Assembly (NCBI GenBank): GCA_013399895.1
Contig: VXBA01001332.1
Location: 300,638 to 364,637 of the forward strand
Origin: Serilophus lunatus
Taxonomy: Eukaryota; Chordata; Aves; Passeriformes; Eurylaimidae
Length of the DNA: 64,000 nucleotides
Direction: 5' to 3'
Shown: positions 1 to 13,557 of the stretch, piece after piece
Layout of the letters: every line of letters begins with the position of its first letter
Numbering within the stretch: the stretch's first letter is position 1
Notes under the pieces: generated by a model
Seen by the model: only the letters and a program-made list of their open reading frames with translations
The model's database searches: none
What the model was told of the DNA's origin: nothing
Made by a program: the position numbers and the translations under genes

Positions 1-3000
1 GATACTGCTTCAGTGTCTGCCCCACTATCTTCCATGGTAAACCTGAAACAGCATCCCTTTATGTGAAGTAGCGTCAGCTTGTGGCACGAGCTACTTTTTT
101 GTACATTATTGATTCTCATGGATTTCAGCTACCTCTTGGATTTATGTTTTTTTAACTAAATGTTCATGCCATTCATTCTTTTAGAGTAATCACCATCTTA
201 GCAGAGTTGGGAAATCAGCCTGTTTGTGTTCAACAGAAATGTGTGCATAATAAACGTATATTAACTTTTACTTCATTCAGTAACTGACAGTTGTTTTTCA
301 AAAAGAAATTACACTCCCTTCTTTTTACTGCCCTTATTTAATTAAATGAAAGGTGTGTTAAAGTGTAGAAAATTTTAATTCCACAGTAAATCATAGTAAT
401 AGCTTCTCATTTAGTAAGGTTTAGCTGTGAAATTAGAGGTGTAATAGTTATCTCCATAACTAAAAACATAAATAAACATTTGCTTTTATAATAATAATTA
501 TACAATAAACAACTTTCAAAGAAGGTTTAGACCATGAACCTGAATTCACAAGACAGAGGAGGGAAATCTGGGACTAATTCCAAATTAGGTGTATAGAATT
601 GAATCACAGCATCTATCTTTGGTGATCAGTTTAAATTGGGACATTGAAATGTATACAGATGTTTAGTGCCATGTTGAAGTTGGCATTATTAGTGCCTGTT
701 TTATTTTAAGAAATTGTGTTTTGATTGCTCTTAATGGCAATCCTGGCCTTTCTGCTGCCTGTCTTGGCAGTCGCTGCATTGGTCATGAATGTCAGTAATT
801 GTCTATTTACTCATTGATAACTAAAGGGAATGTGCCAGTTTTGCTGTGAAGCCTCTAAATATGATTTCTGACATACTGGGAGATATCAGGCAATTCTTAA
901 TTTAACTGGAATTCAAAATAGATACTTTATAGGTGCTATTGCATCCCTATAATTGTATTTATAGCCTTTCAAATTACAAGTTTGGTAGATAATCAGATTT
1001 GTTTGAAAACATCTGTTTTTAATAAAAACAAATCAGCTGGTAATTCACTATATTCAAGTTCTCTTGAGGTCACATTTGCCAATTCCCAAGATTTTTTTTG
1101 TGACCCAGGATCGACCTAAATATTCACTTTGGGAGGCTGGCACCACATTAACATTTTTCTAGTACTAATGAATTCCCAGTACTGTTACTGTAAGTTAACA
1201 GCAGCAGGCAGGATCTTTGCTTTGAGAATTGCACTAGAATTCTGATGCTGAAGAATTCTGGTGTCTCAGAGACATCCCAATCCTGGTAGATGTAACCAGA
1301 CATTCTTAATTTTTTCAGTGAAGTGAACNAAAAATTTAATACATTCTGCCTCAGAAAAACTTCAGTCTTGTTGGGAAATAAAAGTACTCTACTTACAGTT
1401 TGTTTCCAATATTCTTAAAAATCTTTCTAATACTGTCATTATTGTAGCCAGTCATTAATATTTCCTATTTTTTCAGTTCCTTGATGAATTTCAGCCACTG
1501 TTATTAATCTTATTTTATGAAGTACAATATATTTCTCTCATTTTTCTCTGTAGGTAGCTTTTCTGATTTTTGACATCATTCATTCAGGACTAAATGTGAA
1601 TAGGGTTTTGGATGAAAGTGTTCCCATTTTCTGCTGTGGAACCAGTAGCATTCATTTGTCAAATTAATTATTCTTGAAGATCTTCTGATCTTCCACTCCC
1701 CTTTCTCTATTTAGTTCCCTCCCTACCTCTCCTTCAGCTTCATCAATTAACAACACTAAGAGGTAAGGATAGGTGCTTTTTTTAAAACCTGACTGAGTTT
1801 AGTGGTTTTCAGTGTATTGGCCTAATTCTGTAGGGGGTTTCAGAAGTGCAGCAGTGATCATTAAAATAGCTTAATTATAAGGGAACTTGCCAATTTGGAT
1901 GTTTGTCACTAGTTCTTGTTGCCTTTCCAGTGTTGGCCACTACTTTGAGATCTAATTAATTTCTAATTACTTTTTTATCCTTTTCTCTTGAGCATTTTTT
2001 TCTGTACCATCAAGGGAATTTAGTTGCATGAAGAACTACAGTTCTAACAACTCCAAATTAAATTATCTATTAACGTGGATGTGGCTGCTCAGTTGATGTC
2101 CCTTTGTCTATTATCTCTGCTTTTCATTTCCTTTTTGTAATACTAAATCCCTACAAATTTAGGCCAACCTTATTTATGTTCTATCAAGTTTATTCCTGCT
2201 CTAGTGCTGATGCCTCAAATTTGGTTGTAACTGCATTAATACTCAAGGAGGTACCCAGGAAAGGTGTAAAACATTATTTATTTCGCCAAAGTGCAAGTCT
2301 ACAGTATTTGGAGTTTCTGCAGATCAACCTGGTTTATCCAAATTTGACAGCACAAATATTCTAGTACTGGACACCTCAGAGTGTCTTGCTATTGCAAGTG
2401 ATGCAGGTAGGCCAAGCAACGGAGTTTGTGCCACAAACAAAACCACGGTTTGATCTTAGAAACAAGTCTTGTTGCAAGTGCTAACTAAGAGAGATTACAA
2501 TGTTATTCTTCCCATTGCATTTTATTTTGACAGTTTAGGGAGGCTTCAAGAAGTGGCATTTCTCCTGACAGTTGAGATTTTTCATTTTCAGCCAGTTTTT
2601 GTCAGCTCCCTGAACCATCAATGGCCTTGAGCTTAAGCTGTTAATGTCATCTCCCTGACAGTTCTCTGTTCTTCTGCTGTTCCCTTACTGGGGAGGCCTC
2701 TTCAGAGTTTAATTCTTTGGTTCCCCCCCTCCCCACCAAAGGCAACACATTTTTAATCACACATCATAAATCTGGCTGATAAAAATCTTCCTTGCATCGA
2801 GAATTTTAATTGTCTGGCACAGCTTTACATTATATAATTATAGATTTAGGCAATTTCCATGTTTTCTGTCTGTTTCCTTGCATTTTTCAATAGAAAATGA
2901 TTTCTTAAACTATATTTTCAACATTGCAAAGCCTTCTCTAGAAAAGAAATGATTCATCCAAGCCAGTAGCAGAAATAGCAGCAGTAACACATCTCCTTTC

Positions 3001-6000
3001 CCAGTGAACAGGGGCAGTGATCTAAGCACTGAGGGTCAGGGTGTTTCATCCTTCAGTTCCTTTTCAACCTGCCATTGCAACAGGCAAACTGAGCATGCAT
3101 ATGTTTTCATTTTCACTACCGTATTAATATTAATGCTAGCAAATGTGAGCATGGCAATTTTATAGTATAAAATATACTTTATAGTTAAACAGTTCTCCAA
3201 TCTAGTGTGATTATTTTTAACTGTGATACAGGGACAGAGTGGTAATACTTCATATTTAATCTTCCTTTGTTTTTTATATCTGCAATTACATTTTAAACAT
3301 AAATTCCCAAGATACTGGCTGAAACTTCTAGATCAATGTGAAGACAGGTTCCAAAGATTTCTGTTGCCCATGGTGGAGGCACTGACTTTATCTTTGCTTG
3401 TGGTGTGTATGTTAGGGAACAGTTGGTAAACAAAGAGCTGCTGAGCTAAGTCAGACTCAGCCCAGTGCCTGCACTGGGCACAGACCCTCCTTGTCTGGGG
3501 CCAGAAGCAGAATGGCCATATTTGTGCAGGCCCTGTACTGGTTCTGGCCCTGGGCTGGCTCACAGTCAACCAGTCCAGGCATTTCTGTTCCTGGTGGAGC
3601 AGCTGTGGTGCTTCAGCCATAAGGCCTTGGTTTGCAACAGAAACCTTTGTTGTTAAAACTAAGTGATTAACAGTTCCACAGACTGCTGAGGTTCATTGTT
3701 TAATTATGTATTTATTCCGTGCTAGTTTCTGAAAGGCATGAAATGTGGTAACTGTGAAAGCACAACATCAGGTGGCTGTTCATTATCTCAGCAAGTAATG
3801 TCAAGTCCCTGGGAGGGGAGGGCAGCTTGGTCTAGGACATGAGGTGATTAAACAACTAATATAAACTAAATATGACATACTAGAGTTGCAGACTGACTTA
3901 GTGCTGGTTCTCGTTATTCTATAATATTTGCATGAAAGCAGAGGCTAAAAGCTAAAGCCTGCTACCTTACTGTGCATATATAGAGTATGTTATACCCCCT
4001 ACCATAAAGAATATGATTTATTATTCTGTAGTTTCTGACAGACCATGATGCAAGGATGAATTACCCCTTAAGATATCCAAAGAGGAATAAAAACCAGTCA
4101 TGCAATAGAAAGATTTTTTTAATATTGAAATCTTTGTGTCCTCTATCACAAGTGAAAGAGCAATGCATCTTAAAAAATTAAAAAGTGAGCTTTATTTGGG
4201 ATTAAGAATTCCCTAGTTTTTAAATAAAATAGCTGTGATAACATCAGCTTAGATTTGTGACTTTTAGACAAGGCAAAGTATAATATTTCAGATAACTGGA
4301 TAAATCAGATAAAACCAGTCTGAAAGCAAAGATTAGCTGTGTAATGGTAACTCTGCAGTGCAGCTGAACTCTGGTGTAGAATTGCTATTTCTCACAACTG
4401 CCTCACAAATGCAAATTTTTTGAGCTTTATACACAAATAAAGATTTCTAGAAAAATACATGGAATTTGATAGATTTCTTTCCAGGTTTCCTATGTAAGTT
4501 TTTCTGTACATAGTGTTTAAGCAGCCACCCTGGTACACCAGCACTATATAAGAGAAATGCTGTTACCCAGATCAGTGACTTAAAATGTCTGTATTCTTAA
4601 ACCTCACCATCCACCCAAATATTACCTTCCATTAGGAAAGGCAGGAACACAGTGATTTTACCCTGATATCCCAAGTGTCTGAGACTGCTGTAATCCTGAG
4701 GATAACATGGGTGAATAAAAAAGTGCTCCAAACCTATTGTATTCTTGAACCACTTCCTGACATCCAGCAACACCAAACACCCTCTGGTTTTACAGCAATA
4801 ATGAAAAATAAATCTAGCTTATACAGTTGTATATGAGGGTTCTTACAAGTTGGAAGAATTCAGTTTTCCTCACACCCTCCCCAAGATACAAGTTAATGAA
4901 AATGCAGCCATTGACTTAGTTGTAACATGAGAAGGTGATTAATTGACTGACCACTGCAAATTTATGGATGATTCTCCATGTTCCCCAGTCTCACTGTCTG
5001 CACAAAGACTCTAATATTCAACTCTATTTTTGGATATCCAGTGTAGCAGTCCAGGTAAATAATTGATTGTCACTTTACCCTCGTCTGCTATGCCCTGTGT
5101 GAGGAGGCTTTTGAAAAGACGTAAGAGGAAATCAGAATGAAAGATGTCCTTTAGACAAGGACACAGTCATTCACATCATGCAGGTATTTCTTCTGTTGGT
5201 TTTGTCAAGCATTAGCCATTTTCTTGAGAGGGGGAATAAAGGCACATACCTTAAATTTAATTGTGCTAATTTAAATGTACTGATGTGTCATTACAGTTAG
5301 GTGTGATCTGGGGAGTGGCAGGTGTTCTGGCACAGCTCCAGTCAGGTTTTACAAAGCAAGAGACTAAAGTTAATAAATGTCCCACTGATCCCAAAGTATG
5401 GTTCTATGGGTATGAGAACATAAGGGGGAAGCACTGCCAACCAACAGTGTGCAACTTCAGTATGTTGCAAAATTATGCAAGATTTGGGATGCCTGCTATC
5501 AAAAATGACCTGAAGGTAAATCATCCCATGGCAAGATACAATTTTGAGGTTGCTATTGTTTTGCATAAAGTTCTGGAAGCCTGACTGCGTTGTGTACATG
5601 AGCAGGAAAAGGCAGCTGCCTTTCAAAACACTGACTGGCCTGTTATTGTCCTTTGACTCTGCATTGCATTTGCAACAGACACTTGGTTTGCATTATCTGC
5701 CAAAAAAAAAAAACAGTCAGAAGTGTGAAGAACCTGACCCTAAACCCAACATCTAACCTCACAAAACTAAATGCCAGCCAGTGTAGCACAGGCAAAATAC
5801 TTCACCAGATGAGGCAGGATGAGGCAGTGAAAGGGTAGCTGGAGGGACTGAAGGGAAGGAAAATTAAGATGAAAGACTGCTGAGGCCATATGAGCTCTGC
5901 TCTGTTACCTACTTAAGCTTCAGCTTCCAGTGTTCCTTCAAATTAAAGGAACAAACAAGTGGGCTTGAAGGCTTAGTGCAACTGTAGGCCTATAATACTT

Positions 6001-9000
6001 CTTTAATCTATTTCTTTTTGAAAGGAAGGGAGAGTAAGGTAGAGAAAAGAAACTGTGCAAGGTGTTTGACAACAAAGAGTTCAGGGAACTCAGAGCTCTT
6101 TGAGGGTCAATTAGCCAGAAAATGTGCTAAAGACTACATGCTCTATTGGATTATTGGCCAAAGAATTACCCCAAAGCAATCAAAGTGGCCCTGTTGCCTG
6201 AATACAGAAAGGCAATTACAGATTTTGAGGACATGCTACAGAAGCTTTAATTAAAGGTATTATTTCTACATCATTGAACATTGGAAATTAAATTCTTACT
6301 TGCAGCCACGAGAAGAGCTTTTGTCTTTTGCTTGTGTGTAGTATGTCAGCACAAGACATGGCTGGCTTTGGCATCTCTTCTTTAGGAACACATATTGTAT
6401 TTCACTCCACCCCTTCTCCAACTACCAATTATAGACCTGACATATTAAGAGGTGGATTTCCATTTCTAGACCTTCTGGCTTTCTCTGGCATTGTCTAGGT
6501 CTCAATCAGCAAGGACAATACAATCTGACTAAATTTCAAAGTGAAGCTTATAAAATACTAGTTTTGTGCAGAGCAGAAAGGATTTACTATATCAGGAGTG
6601 ATAAATCTGTTATCCTAAAAACAGAAGATATAGTAAATGACTATTTTTAAATGAAGCTTGTCTGTCAACATACTTGATGGTACAACCAATCAGACAGATC
6701 TACCAGGGCAGCCTTTCCTAGCACATCTGCCAAGAGTGGGGCCACCAGGTGTGCTTTAGTGAGTCCTGACTAGTGAAAGTCTTCTTCAGGAAGACCATAC
6801 TCTTCACAACCATACTGTTCTTAATGATACTGCATAGACAGAACAAACTCTATGGTGAGCTGCTCAAAAGCTGCAGGGCACAGCTGCTAATGATTCTGAG
6901 AAAGCTCCTTTTGGCATCAAGGCTTTATTGAAGCTTAAGAGCACTGGGCTTCAGCTTACATTGTGTTTTACTCAAACAAGGTAACAGTATGTGCACTTTT
7001 TTGTTGATTCCCCATATGTGTAAGTAGCATAAGCACAGGTCTTTAATACAGCCTTGACTCTCACTCTAAAGTTTTTAGTTTTCTTCAGGAGTTAAAGTCA
7101 TATAACACTGTCTAGTACACAGCATAAGTTTTGCTAGAAGTCTAAACCACCACTGCTATTTACTTGATAATACAAGAAATACATAAAATAGGATTAAAAA
7201 AGTGCTTACCTTTGTTTCCTCATTATCTTGATGAACACTTAGGTTTGCTGTCCTGTTCCATGGGTTGCTCAAGCCCTCCTGCAACCTGTGTCTTACCCTC
7301 AGCACAGTGAAGTTCCTTTAGCTCAGGTCTCCTTTTATGGTTGTGGTTGGTCCCTCAGTCAAAGCCTTCTACCCAGCTGCAAAATCCTTGTTTCTCCTTT
7401 CCCCCCTTTCTGCTCAGATTTTTCAGGTTTCTTCTTTATGTGGTTCCCTTTCACTGTCTGAATTTTTTTAATAAGAAATTTACATTTCCTCCAAATTCTG
7501 ATGCCCTGGCAGAGACACACAAGCCAACACCACCCAGCCCAATTGCATGAGCCAACCTCCTTCCCTTACCACCTGTGTAGTCAAAAGAAGAGTCACTAAC
7601 TTGAGCAAAGCTTTAGATCCCCCATGAAGGCCCTTTTGGCAGGAATATACTTTGGAGCAGTCTGCAGTGCAGCCAATTATCATAATAATAGTTCCATTAT
7701 TAACCAGAGTTCATAAACTCTCTGTAAACCTGTTCCTCAGCTCATGTTTCTTTGGTGCAAGAGCCAAGTGTTGCTGGACAGATGGGAGCTCTAAAGCTTT
7801 TAAAGATTCTTTAAAGATTCTTTTTCAAGATTCTTTCATTTTTATTTGCTTATTGTCTGATCTTTTCCAGTCACAGAATTATGCCCTTCAACTGCCATGT
7901 CTGTAAACCATCGCACTGGTGACTGCCCTGTGAAGTAGACAACATTTCAGGGTTAGCTTATAGAAATGGAGAAGTGGTTTGAAGGTCCAGTTTCCTGCAC
8001 TTTGGGGACCTAAATGTTCCACTTTCATATTAATTATATATTTACCTTTTCACTGCAAGGATATGCAAAGTAACATGGTCTAGCATCAGCTGCTGCATTA
8101 GATGGAAAAATACTGCTAAATGTCTAACCCCTATCCTGGAGCAGCATATTTGGAACATGCTGGATGTATGGTTTCATGGCAAAGGCTTCAGCCAAATCAA
8201 CAGTTTGTCCCACACTCGTCCTCTCTCCAGGTGGGGAATAGTGATTCACTGGTTCAGGTCACTTGTGCCATGGAGTTGTGCTGGAAGCTTGTGGTGAGAA
8301 GGGGTAGATTTTATCTCTATTGAGATTCCAGCTAACACAGTCTTCACTTTATGCCACAATCACTAAACCATTTCATAATTTTTGATATAATGGCTTGAAT
8401 TGCTGACAGTTGTCAAAATTTATCTTGATTGTATATTATTTAGTTAAATGCAAGGAAGTTTCTCTTGAAGCTGACCTTTTAGGGAGGTGATACAGGTCTG
8501 GGAGACTGCTCTTGATAGACTGACTGAGTGCAGTATTATTTTAGACACCATCAGATGTCTAGAAGTTTAAAAACAGTTAAGTCTCATGATATAGTTGGGT
8601 CTAGATGTGCAAGAAGATAAAATAGTTTTCCCAAGACTACACACAAGGCAGCTCAGAACAGACAAGTCAGACTCATTGCTTTTTAACTGACCATATTGTC
8701 AAAGCTCTTTTTTCCTATAAATTGATAGTGGTACCATGCCAACATGATTCACTTCTGCATGTTTCTTGCTCTTGTGCCAGTTCAAGCTTTCAGTCAAGTT
8801 TCTAAAAGAATGTCACTGTGTGCTGCTCATCTTTGGGACAATACCAGCTTTATTCACAAATAGGAAAGCCTTTACCACTAACTAAAAGAGGACTTTATTT
8901 TTAGGTTATGTTTTCACCCACAATCTGCAGAGTTATCTGTATGTGTGGCATTCATCTCTTTTCTAAATTTGTTTCATCAAGTTTTATTTTGACACTTGTT

Positions 9001-10266
9001 TTGAATAGTGCAGTTTGGCAGCCATAAGTGTCTGTTTGGCTGGAATCACATGCCAGTAACATGCAGGGTGAGATAACTTCACTGCTCTATGTCCAGTGTA
9101 AGTAGTTGGTTTGTGCTTTTAGCTAAAATTGTAACTGGATCATTTAAAAGGTACTGCTTCTAAATACCTTTTAAAACAGCCTTTAAGTAATGTTACTGTG
9201 GTCATTTACTACTGCCATCAGATTTCACAATGTAGCCAGAATTGAAGTAAACATCTAAGTTAATTTGGACTTGCAACAACTTGGGCTAGGAAAAGGCCTA
9301 ATTGCTGTTCTTACAGCTGCAAGTTACAACTGCTAACCTCATAGGAGAAACTTCTTTAATTATTTCCATTGGGGAGCTAACAGAGAATATATATCTCTGT
9401 GCTTGACCACTAGTGATCAGAGTGTCATAAAGGTGTCCCTGAGGTTTGAGGTTCATTTGGACATCTATTGCCTTTTTAAGTAGCTCCTTGTACACACAGT
9501 AGAATGTCCTGGGCTGATCCTGAACCTTAAAGTAACATTTGGAGCAACCAGAGAGTAAGTTGCTGTTGGGAAATTCTTTTGATCCATTTGAAGGATGCAG
9601 AGGATGCTAAAGGGCTGAGTGCAACACTGGAAGTAGGCAGGGAGCAGGAGTGGAAGCAGCTCCTCAGGTCTTGTCTTCACACTGGCACAGAAGCAAGTAC
9701 AGCAGGGATGGCATTTAAAACCTGGGACATGGTGTGAGGTAAGAGGAAGACATCTTCTGAGTTGTTCATTGTTTCACAGTTTTACAGTGTATAGGAAATT
9801 GCCTAAAAGCTGTTCTCCATATGAGGAATTGTAGGTTGTTTCTAATCATGTGACATACAATCAAGGGTGACATCTTAGTTACCCTTTAGATGACAGCAAG
9901 TTTTATTTCCTTAAACAAATTAAGGTGGGAAACTTTCAGGTGTTAAATACCCTAAAGGCTGCAAAAGTTCTTTATTTCAGTAACTCTCTGACTCAACTAT
10001 GCTAATTTCTATTGCAGGAGCAACTTAGTCAAAACAATTGGAGTGTGAAAAATGCCCGCGCTTTGGGCTTCACATTTTATTTTTAACTCAGTGTTTTCTC
10101 ATTCTCTATCAATCATGACAACTGTTAATGCAAGAAAGTGAGTCCCCCTTCTTAGCAGCTCAGCACAGAGAACAGTTGAATACTGAAAGCTTTGTTCTGC
10201 ACGTTAAATGCCTATTGACTTCTGTGGCCCAAAGAAATATTGATTTTTCTCTCACTTTCTTTACAG
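1..10266 (+). other. FARSB: FARSB last intron (partial, 5' end outside window)
   Basis: This stretch runs from the window edge to the acceptor ttctttacag at 10257-10266. I looked in it for the codons that precede the last FARSB exon in vertebrates (the segment around GLLDRIMQLLDVPPGE) and did not find them, so the preceding exon is inferred to lie left of the window and this is one intron of at least 10.2 kb in phase 1. It is AT-rich, has no recognisable transposon, one ambiguous base at 1329, and one exon-like open frame at 5297-5515 that is listed separately. The assignment as intron is inference from gene order; the acceptor is seen directly. Confidence 0.75.
5297..5515 (+). other. Exon-like open segment of unknown identity inside the FARSB intron
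   Basis: A 219-bp segment sits between an acceptor-like cattacag (5289-5296) and a donor-like AAG|gtaaat at 5515/5516. It is open for exactly 73 codons in one frame, beginning LGVIWGVAGV and ending MPAIKNDLK, so it would be a symmetric phase 0-0 exon. Branch-point-like tactgat lies 15 bases upstream, but the pyrimidine tract is poor. The protein does not resemble FARSB or any family I recognise, and the host intron is phase 1, so including it would bring a stop in the FARSB frame. It is most likely chance, or a cryptic or poison exon. Confidence 0.2.
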
Positions 10267-10418
10267 GCTCTGCTTTCTTTCCTGGTCGCTGTGCTGAGGT
10301 CTTTGCCAAAGGTCAAAGCATTGGGAAACTTGGAGTCTTACACCCTGATGTTATCACCAAGTTTGAGCTCACCATGCCATGCTCTGCCCTAGAGATCAAT
10401 ATTGAGCCCTTCGTGTGA
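10267..10418 (+). CDS. FARSB: FARSB, last coding exon: phenylalanyl-tRNA synthetase beta subunit C-terminus
   Basis: This exon encodes the last 50 residues of the beta subunit of cytosolic phenylalanyl-tRNA synthetase, which with FARSA forms the alpha2-beta2 enzyme that charges tRNA-Phe. It starts with two bases completing a split Gly codon after acceptor ttctttacag, then reads SAFFPGRCAEVFAKGQSIGK, followed by a stretch containing LGVLHPDVITKFEL, and ends EINIEPFV before TGA. This matches vertebrate FARSB nearly residue for residue from what I recall of the human protein, with small changes at the extreme C-terminus. It belongs to the C-terminal core module of the beta chain, which resembles a class II synthetase fold without catalysis. 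The coding length is 2 + 150 bases. Upstream exons are not in the window. Downstream lies the convergent SGPP2 gene. Confidence 0.95.
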
Positions 10419-10545
10419 AGACCTGACTTTTCTCTTCCGACAGCCGTCCACTGTCACATGCAGCACCCTCTGCTCTTTTGTCTTCCTCCCGGGGCACATC
10501 CGCTTATGCTTTTATCTTCCAATAAACTAGAAAAACAGATCCTGT
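10419..10545 (+). other. FARSB: FARSB 3' UTR (short form)
   Basis: About 125 bases follow the TGA to a predicted cleavage site some 15-20 bases after the AATAAA at 10521. The UTR is pyrimidine-rich and has no open frame of note. The exact end is an estimate. Confidence 0.7.
10521..10526 (+). terminator. FARSB: FARSB poly(A) signal AATAAA
   Basis: A canonical AATAAA lies 103 bases past the FARSB stop codon, followed by a tgtctccctgag stretch that could serve as the downstream element. It is the first and best-placed signal for FARSB. Confidence 0.8.
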
Positions 10546-10922
10546 CTCCCTGAGTAAATGTGTTCCTTAGAGTGGAATCTGGCTGGCTTCTGCAGGGAAA
10601 GAATGTGGCATCTCAGACTAGGCTGTGCCCTCAATGTTTTTAAAGGGCAGGGGGGAAGAAACAAGTTGGGTCAAAGCCCAGAGTTTTACAAAAGAAATGT
10701 AACGGCAGAGCACATGATTAGTTTTCAAAATCAGAAATGTTCCACAGACACAGCTTCATACTGTAACTGATTATGGCTGCATAACAGGAATCTCATTCTT
10801 TTCTTATTGCATGAAATAAGATAATTGATTAGAGCAAATGTTGAGCGAATGTGAGCAGAACTAAGGAGTTGAGCTTTTATTCTGTACGGTTGTCATGTGC
10901 TCATCAATGGCTGGGGGAGGAA

Positions 10923-10928
10923 AATAAA
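10923..10928 (+). terminator. FARSB: Possible distal FARSB poly(A) signal
   Basis: A second AATAAA occurs about 500 bases past the stop, followed by a T/G-containing stretch (cttgtttcatg). It could give a longer 3' UTR. No transcript evidence is available here. Confidence 0.35.
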
Positions 10929-13525
10929 CTTGTTTCATGAAAACCAGAGCTATTTTGTAAGCAAGATGTGTGTAATATCTGCTTCTCTACTCCAGACATA
11001 ACTGTTGCTGCTTTATCATTCTAAATTCAGAAAGGAGAGGGGGTGGAATTAAATTTTTTCATGGTTGATGTAATCCTAGCGGTTTTTTGAAGCTCCAAAT
11101 GAAATTGGGGAAGTGCATTTAAGAGCATATGCCAGTGGTCTTTTGCATGAGGAGCAGAAAACTATCAAAGCCTTTGTCCAACTGGAGCTGGTATGTTTGT
11201 CTGCAGAAGTTAGCGTGGGTCCACTGCCATCACAGCCCCACCAGAGGCTTTCTGGACCCCAGCTGTGCAGGGACCATGCAGCTTTCGGGCAGGATTACTT
11301 TTCTTGAAGTTTTGCCCCTGCCAATACATGAGAACCTCTCATGAGTCAGGCTTTTCCTTCTAGGTGGCTTTCTGGCAGCAGTTGTGCCACAGCTTGGCGC
11401 ATTGTGTCTCTGCTCTCTGGAAAACTGAGAAGCTCTGTCCAGCACGGCAATGCCCGATCCAGGCTTTCTACAGGAATGCCACCAAGTGGGTGGTCAGCTC
11501 AGTATGTTGAAGCAGTTCTTTACTGGCCGGTTTGTAGAGCTGGCTGTCCCTCCTTTGCAATATTATAACCATTGCTAATGTTGTAGGCTAACAATAGCCG
11601 GGATTTTATGTTAGGCCTATACACTGTGGCTCATTTCCGTTGCAAGAGTCAGATAGACCCTGATCCCAGGAGGGGACTGTCCAAGAGCAGACGTCTGGGA
11701 GATGCTGCAGAAGAGTCTTACAACAACTACCTCCCTGACCAGAGACATGTGCAATAGGTTTTCAAAGCTGCATATCTGCATAGACCCCATGATGGCTTTT
11801 CAAGGGCAGCGCCATCAGTAATCTCAACAGGTGAGAGGGCAACAGACAAGGCTTTTTTGGTGCAAGTGTTAATCCAGTATGAAAAATGCACTACAGTTAC
11901 CCATCTGGAAACCCTATGGCTCCCCTCAGATGGAAGTGTAGATTTTAATTATCTCTGCATGACAGACGTGAAATGAGAATATAGCTATTGCCGTACGTTG
12001 CACGGCTGACTCCAGTGCCCACAGAGAGTGAGAAAACTGCAGCTCACATTTTACATCTCCCAAGGGATTAGCCAGCTTGCTGTTTGCAGGATATATCTCT
12101 CCGTAGTGCCTACACAACTGTAACCAAGCAAGCTCACAGTGTGGGAAGCAATCTGTAACGCAGATGGTAAGTATTAACCCCCCCTGTTTATTGGTGTGTC
12201 ATGCACGGGGATTAGGACGACAATAAGGCAGATTTCCATTGCAGCAGAGCACAGGCATATTTGTGTGCACTAAATATATTTCTCTACACAAGATTTTCTG
12301 ACTCTTTGGGTGTCCCAATTCTCCTATGAATTTACTATCCTTTGAGTGTAAAGACCAGATTAGGCTGGGTCTCAGGGCTTGAGCTACAGTGGCATGTGTT
12401 GTGAGGCTTTTAGGGGTCACTTCTTTTTCATACCATGTGCCCATGTATTGGCAGCTAAGTGCACCACAAGTGGAATGCTAGCTCTGTCCCAGGTAAGTAC
12501 CATTACTTGCTAAAAGTAGAGGTTGAGAATCAAGATAAAGGTTACAAAGCCCCTTTGGAGCCCCCAACCCCTGCAGCTAACTGTGGTGCCAGCAGTCTTG
12601 CAGGGGCTGCTGTAGCAATGAAATTCAAGCTTTGCTGTAGTGCTGTGCTCAGGATTAACCATGATTCCTGATGAGTGGGGCACTTCATATAAGTCTGCTG
12701 TATTTATTGCAAGGCTTTGTCTTTCATAGCTCCAAACCAATTATGTGGTATTTACAGCCTGCTCATAGCTGTACGCAGGACTCAAGGTAGCTGTTGCACA
12801 GCTTTGTGCTAGAGCAAGTCACTGTGAGCGTTGAAATTTGCCTTTATCTTTTGCTGTAGTCATGGTCTCTGGCAAGGGAAATGTCTGGTGCTAGTGGTGA
12901 CTTCTGAGAAATTTTTGAACATCTTTTGAACTTGGATTTTCTTTTTAAAGAGGAGTTAGAAGTGGGATTTTTCATTACTGGTCCCCAGCTACGGATTACT
13001 TTTGGCCTGCTCCTGCTGTCTGTGGATACTGAGTCACCTCTGGAGATCTGAACACGAGCACAATAGGCTGGAGAGCTGATGACAGAGAGGTCAAAACTGC
13101 ACTAGTGTGCTGTCTGGGTGACTGCTGAGTTCCATTCTGCTGGACGTGAGCACAGACCTCTGGGTTTGTCCTTGCTCTGCTTGGTGCTGCAAAGGTGATT
13201 TTCCAAAGAGCAGAACCCTGAGACAGCCTGGCAGCAGCTCCCAGCACAGGCCCCTGCACTTGCAGGTCACCCTTACTATTGCACAAGAGTGTTTATGTAA
13301 AGGTGACGCTTGGGAGTGTTTCCATCTCTGGGCTGGCAGCACGCTTGCTTGCAATTTAAATCATTCTTGGTTTGGCAGGTGAGTATGGAATAGGCTGAGC
13401 AAATGCACTGGGTGCTGCCAGGAGGCTGCTGTGAGGATCATGGCCTTGGGCACACATGACACCTCTGACCACCCAGTGACCTTGAAACCAAACCTGGTGT
13501 GAGGGCAGAAGGCTGAGCAGGGCAG

Positions 13526-13557
13526 CAGTGGGACAGTGGGACAGCAGGACAGTGGGC
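13526..13557. repeat. 8-bp tandem repeat, four copies
   Basis: Four tandem copies of CAGTGGGA with the third changed to CAGCAGGA and the fourth ending in C. It is a small minisatellite-like patch in a GC-richer stretch. Confidence 0.8.

Noticed and set aside
10128..10266. Extension of the FARSB frame to an upstream ATG
   Set aside because: The acceptor ttctttacag at 10257-10266 and the known FARSB sequence show that this part is intron; the ATG is incidental.
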